A stretch of 64,000 nt of DNA. Origin: Dipteris shenzhenensis (Eukaryota; Polypodiophyta; Polypodiopsida; Gleicheniales). How positions within the stretch are numbered: the first letter of the stretch is position 1; each line of letters opens with the position of its first letter. This document shows, piece after piece, positions 63,430 to 64,000 of the stretch. The notes beneath the pieces were generated by a model. That model was not told the DNA's origin. It saw nothing but the letters and a program-made list of their open reading frames with translations, and did not search any database. The DNA lies in assembly GCA_047967505.1 (NCBI GenBank), contig CM106541.1. One strand, 5' to 3'. The position numbers and the translations under genes are program-made.

Positions 63430-63600
63430 TTCTCACATGTAGACCAAAGAGCTTGTAGCTTGATACTTGATTTATTTGACACTAGACAATTACAACTCTT
63501 ATATAGAACACACACACACATATGAAAGCCAATGCATATGGAATAACTCCCAGTGTGACACGTGGCATCCATAGGACACACTAGATTGGATTCTTCTTAA
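63430..63600 (-). repeat. LTR-like sequence, minus orientation
   Basis: The reverse complement contains CTAGTGTGTCCTATGGATGCCACGTGTCACACTGGGAGTTATTCC, then TATATAAG and TTGTAATTGTCTAGTGTCA, in the same order as in 62630-62830. The TATATAAG on minus at 63498-63505 is a TATA-like element. Confidence 0.6.
63498..63505 (-). promoter_or_regulatory. TATA-like element in minus LTR
   Basis: The minus strand reads TCTATATAAGAG. Confidence 0.45.
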
Positions 63601-63632
63601 TGAAATGGTTTTATTTATTTATTTATTTTTTT

Positions 63633-63753
<121 letters not shown>

Positions 63754-64000
63754 ATTATGATCAGTTATGTTGTTGCCATTACAAGGCTTTGTGGTCATTA
63801 TATCATGCTCGTAACATTTGACTATAGGAGCACTCTTTCTTGGATGTTTATCATTTCTTAAGTTCCTCCTTGCATCAATGTCTCCAAGATGCACATTCTC
63901 TTGGAGACCTTCCTCTGGCCTAGTTAGAAGTCCTTTTACTACTGTTTTTAGTTTTGAGTAGTAGCTGTCTCGTTCTAGTATGGCTACGAATGTATATTTT

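Overview
This window looks like part of a large, transposon-packed land-plant nuclear genome. Evidence: decayed Ty3/gypsy and Ty1/copia LTR retrotransposons with plant-type primer sites (initiator-Met tRNA complement TGGTATNAGAG), L1-type LINE remnants, long (AC)n, (TC)n and (AG)n microsatellites, and a neutral ceramidase gene whose last intron has canonical borders. The very low gene density and apparently long introns fit a fern, lycophyte or gymnosperm better than a compact angiosperm, but the species cannot be fixed from sequence alone. No rRNA, tRNA, CRISPR or prokaryotic operon was seen.

Layout. 1-2650: purine-rich repeat, a + strand LINE fragment and microsatellites. 2656-10997: gypsy element A on the minus strand, with both LTRs, PPT and PBS, inserted into an (AC)n tract. 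It carries an unexpected extra RNase H plus CCHC-knuckle reading frame upstream of gag. 11-14.4 kb: pyrimidine-rich tract and a second LINE fragment. 14.4-18.3 kb: a GC-richer island with a P-loop NTPase gene broken by one frameshift, and an intact single-pass membrane protein gene on the minus strand. 19395-25738: copia element 1, with two LTRs and an AGTAC target duplication, many stops, and an antisense 216-codon ORF in its leader.

26.1-47.3 kb: two copies of gypsy family B arranged head to head. B1 is on minus (about 26981-32200). B2 is on plus (about 33334-47300). B2 has its RNase H segment inverted. Downstream of integrase it carries about 3.7 kb of additional coding sequence (N-terminal domain, coiled coil, C-terminal domain, second ORF) reaching to a candidate PPT and 3' LTR. 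Copia element 2 (40045-45553, 353-bp LTRs, CCTCC target duplication) is nested inside that second ORF.

47.3-55 kb: low-complexity repeats and a minus-strand L1-type LINE (ORF1, endonuclease and RT pieces). 55052-56149: the last two exons of a neutral ceramidase gene on the minus strand. The rest of that gene was not found in the window and probably lies beyond the right edge, which would make 56.15-64 kb largely intron. That stretch holds tandem repeats, an inverted pair of LTR-like sequences and a long (AG)n tract.

The genes do not form a pathway. Almost everything is mobile-element sequence at various stages of decay. Probable host genes are the ceramidase, the membrane protein and, broken or mis-sequenced, the P-loop NTPase. 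The most unusual items are the pre-gag RNase H/zinc-knuckle module of gypsy A and the 3' accessory coding region of gypsy B.
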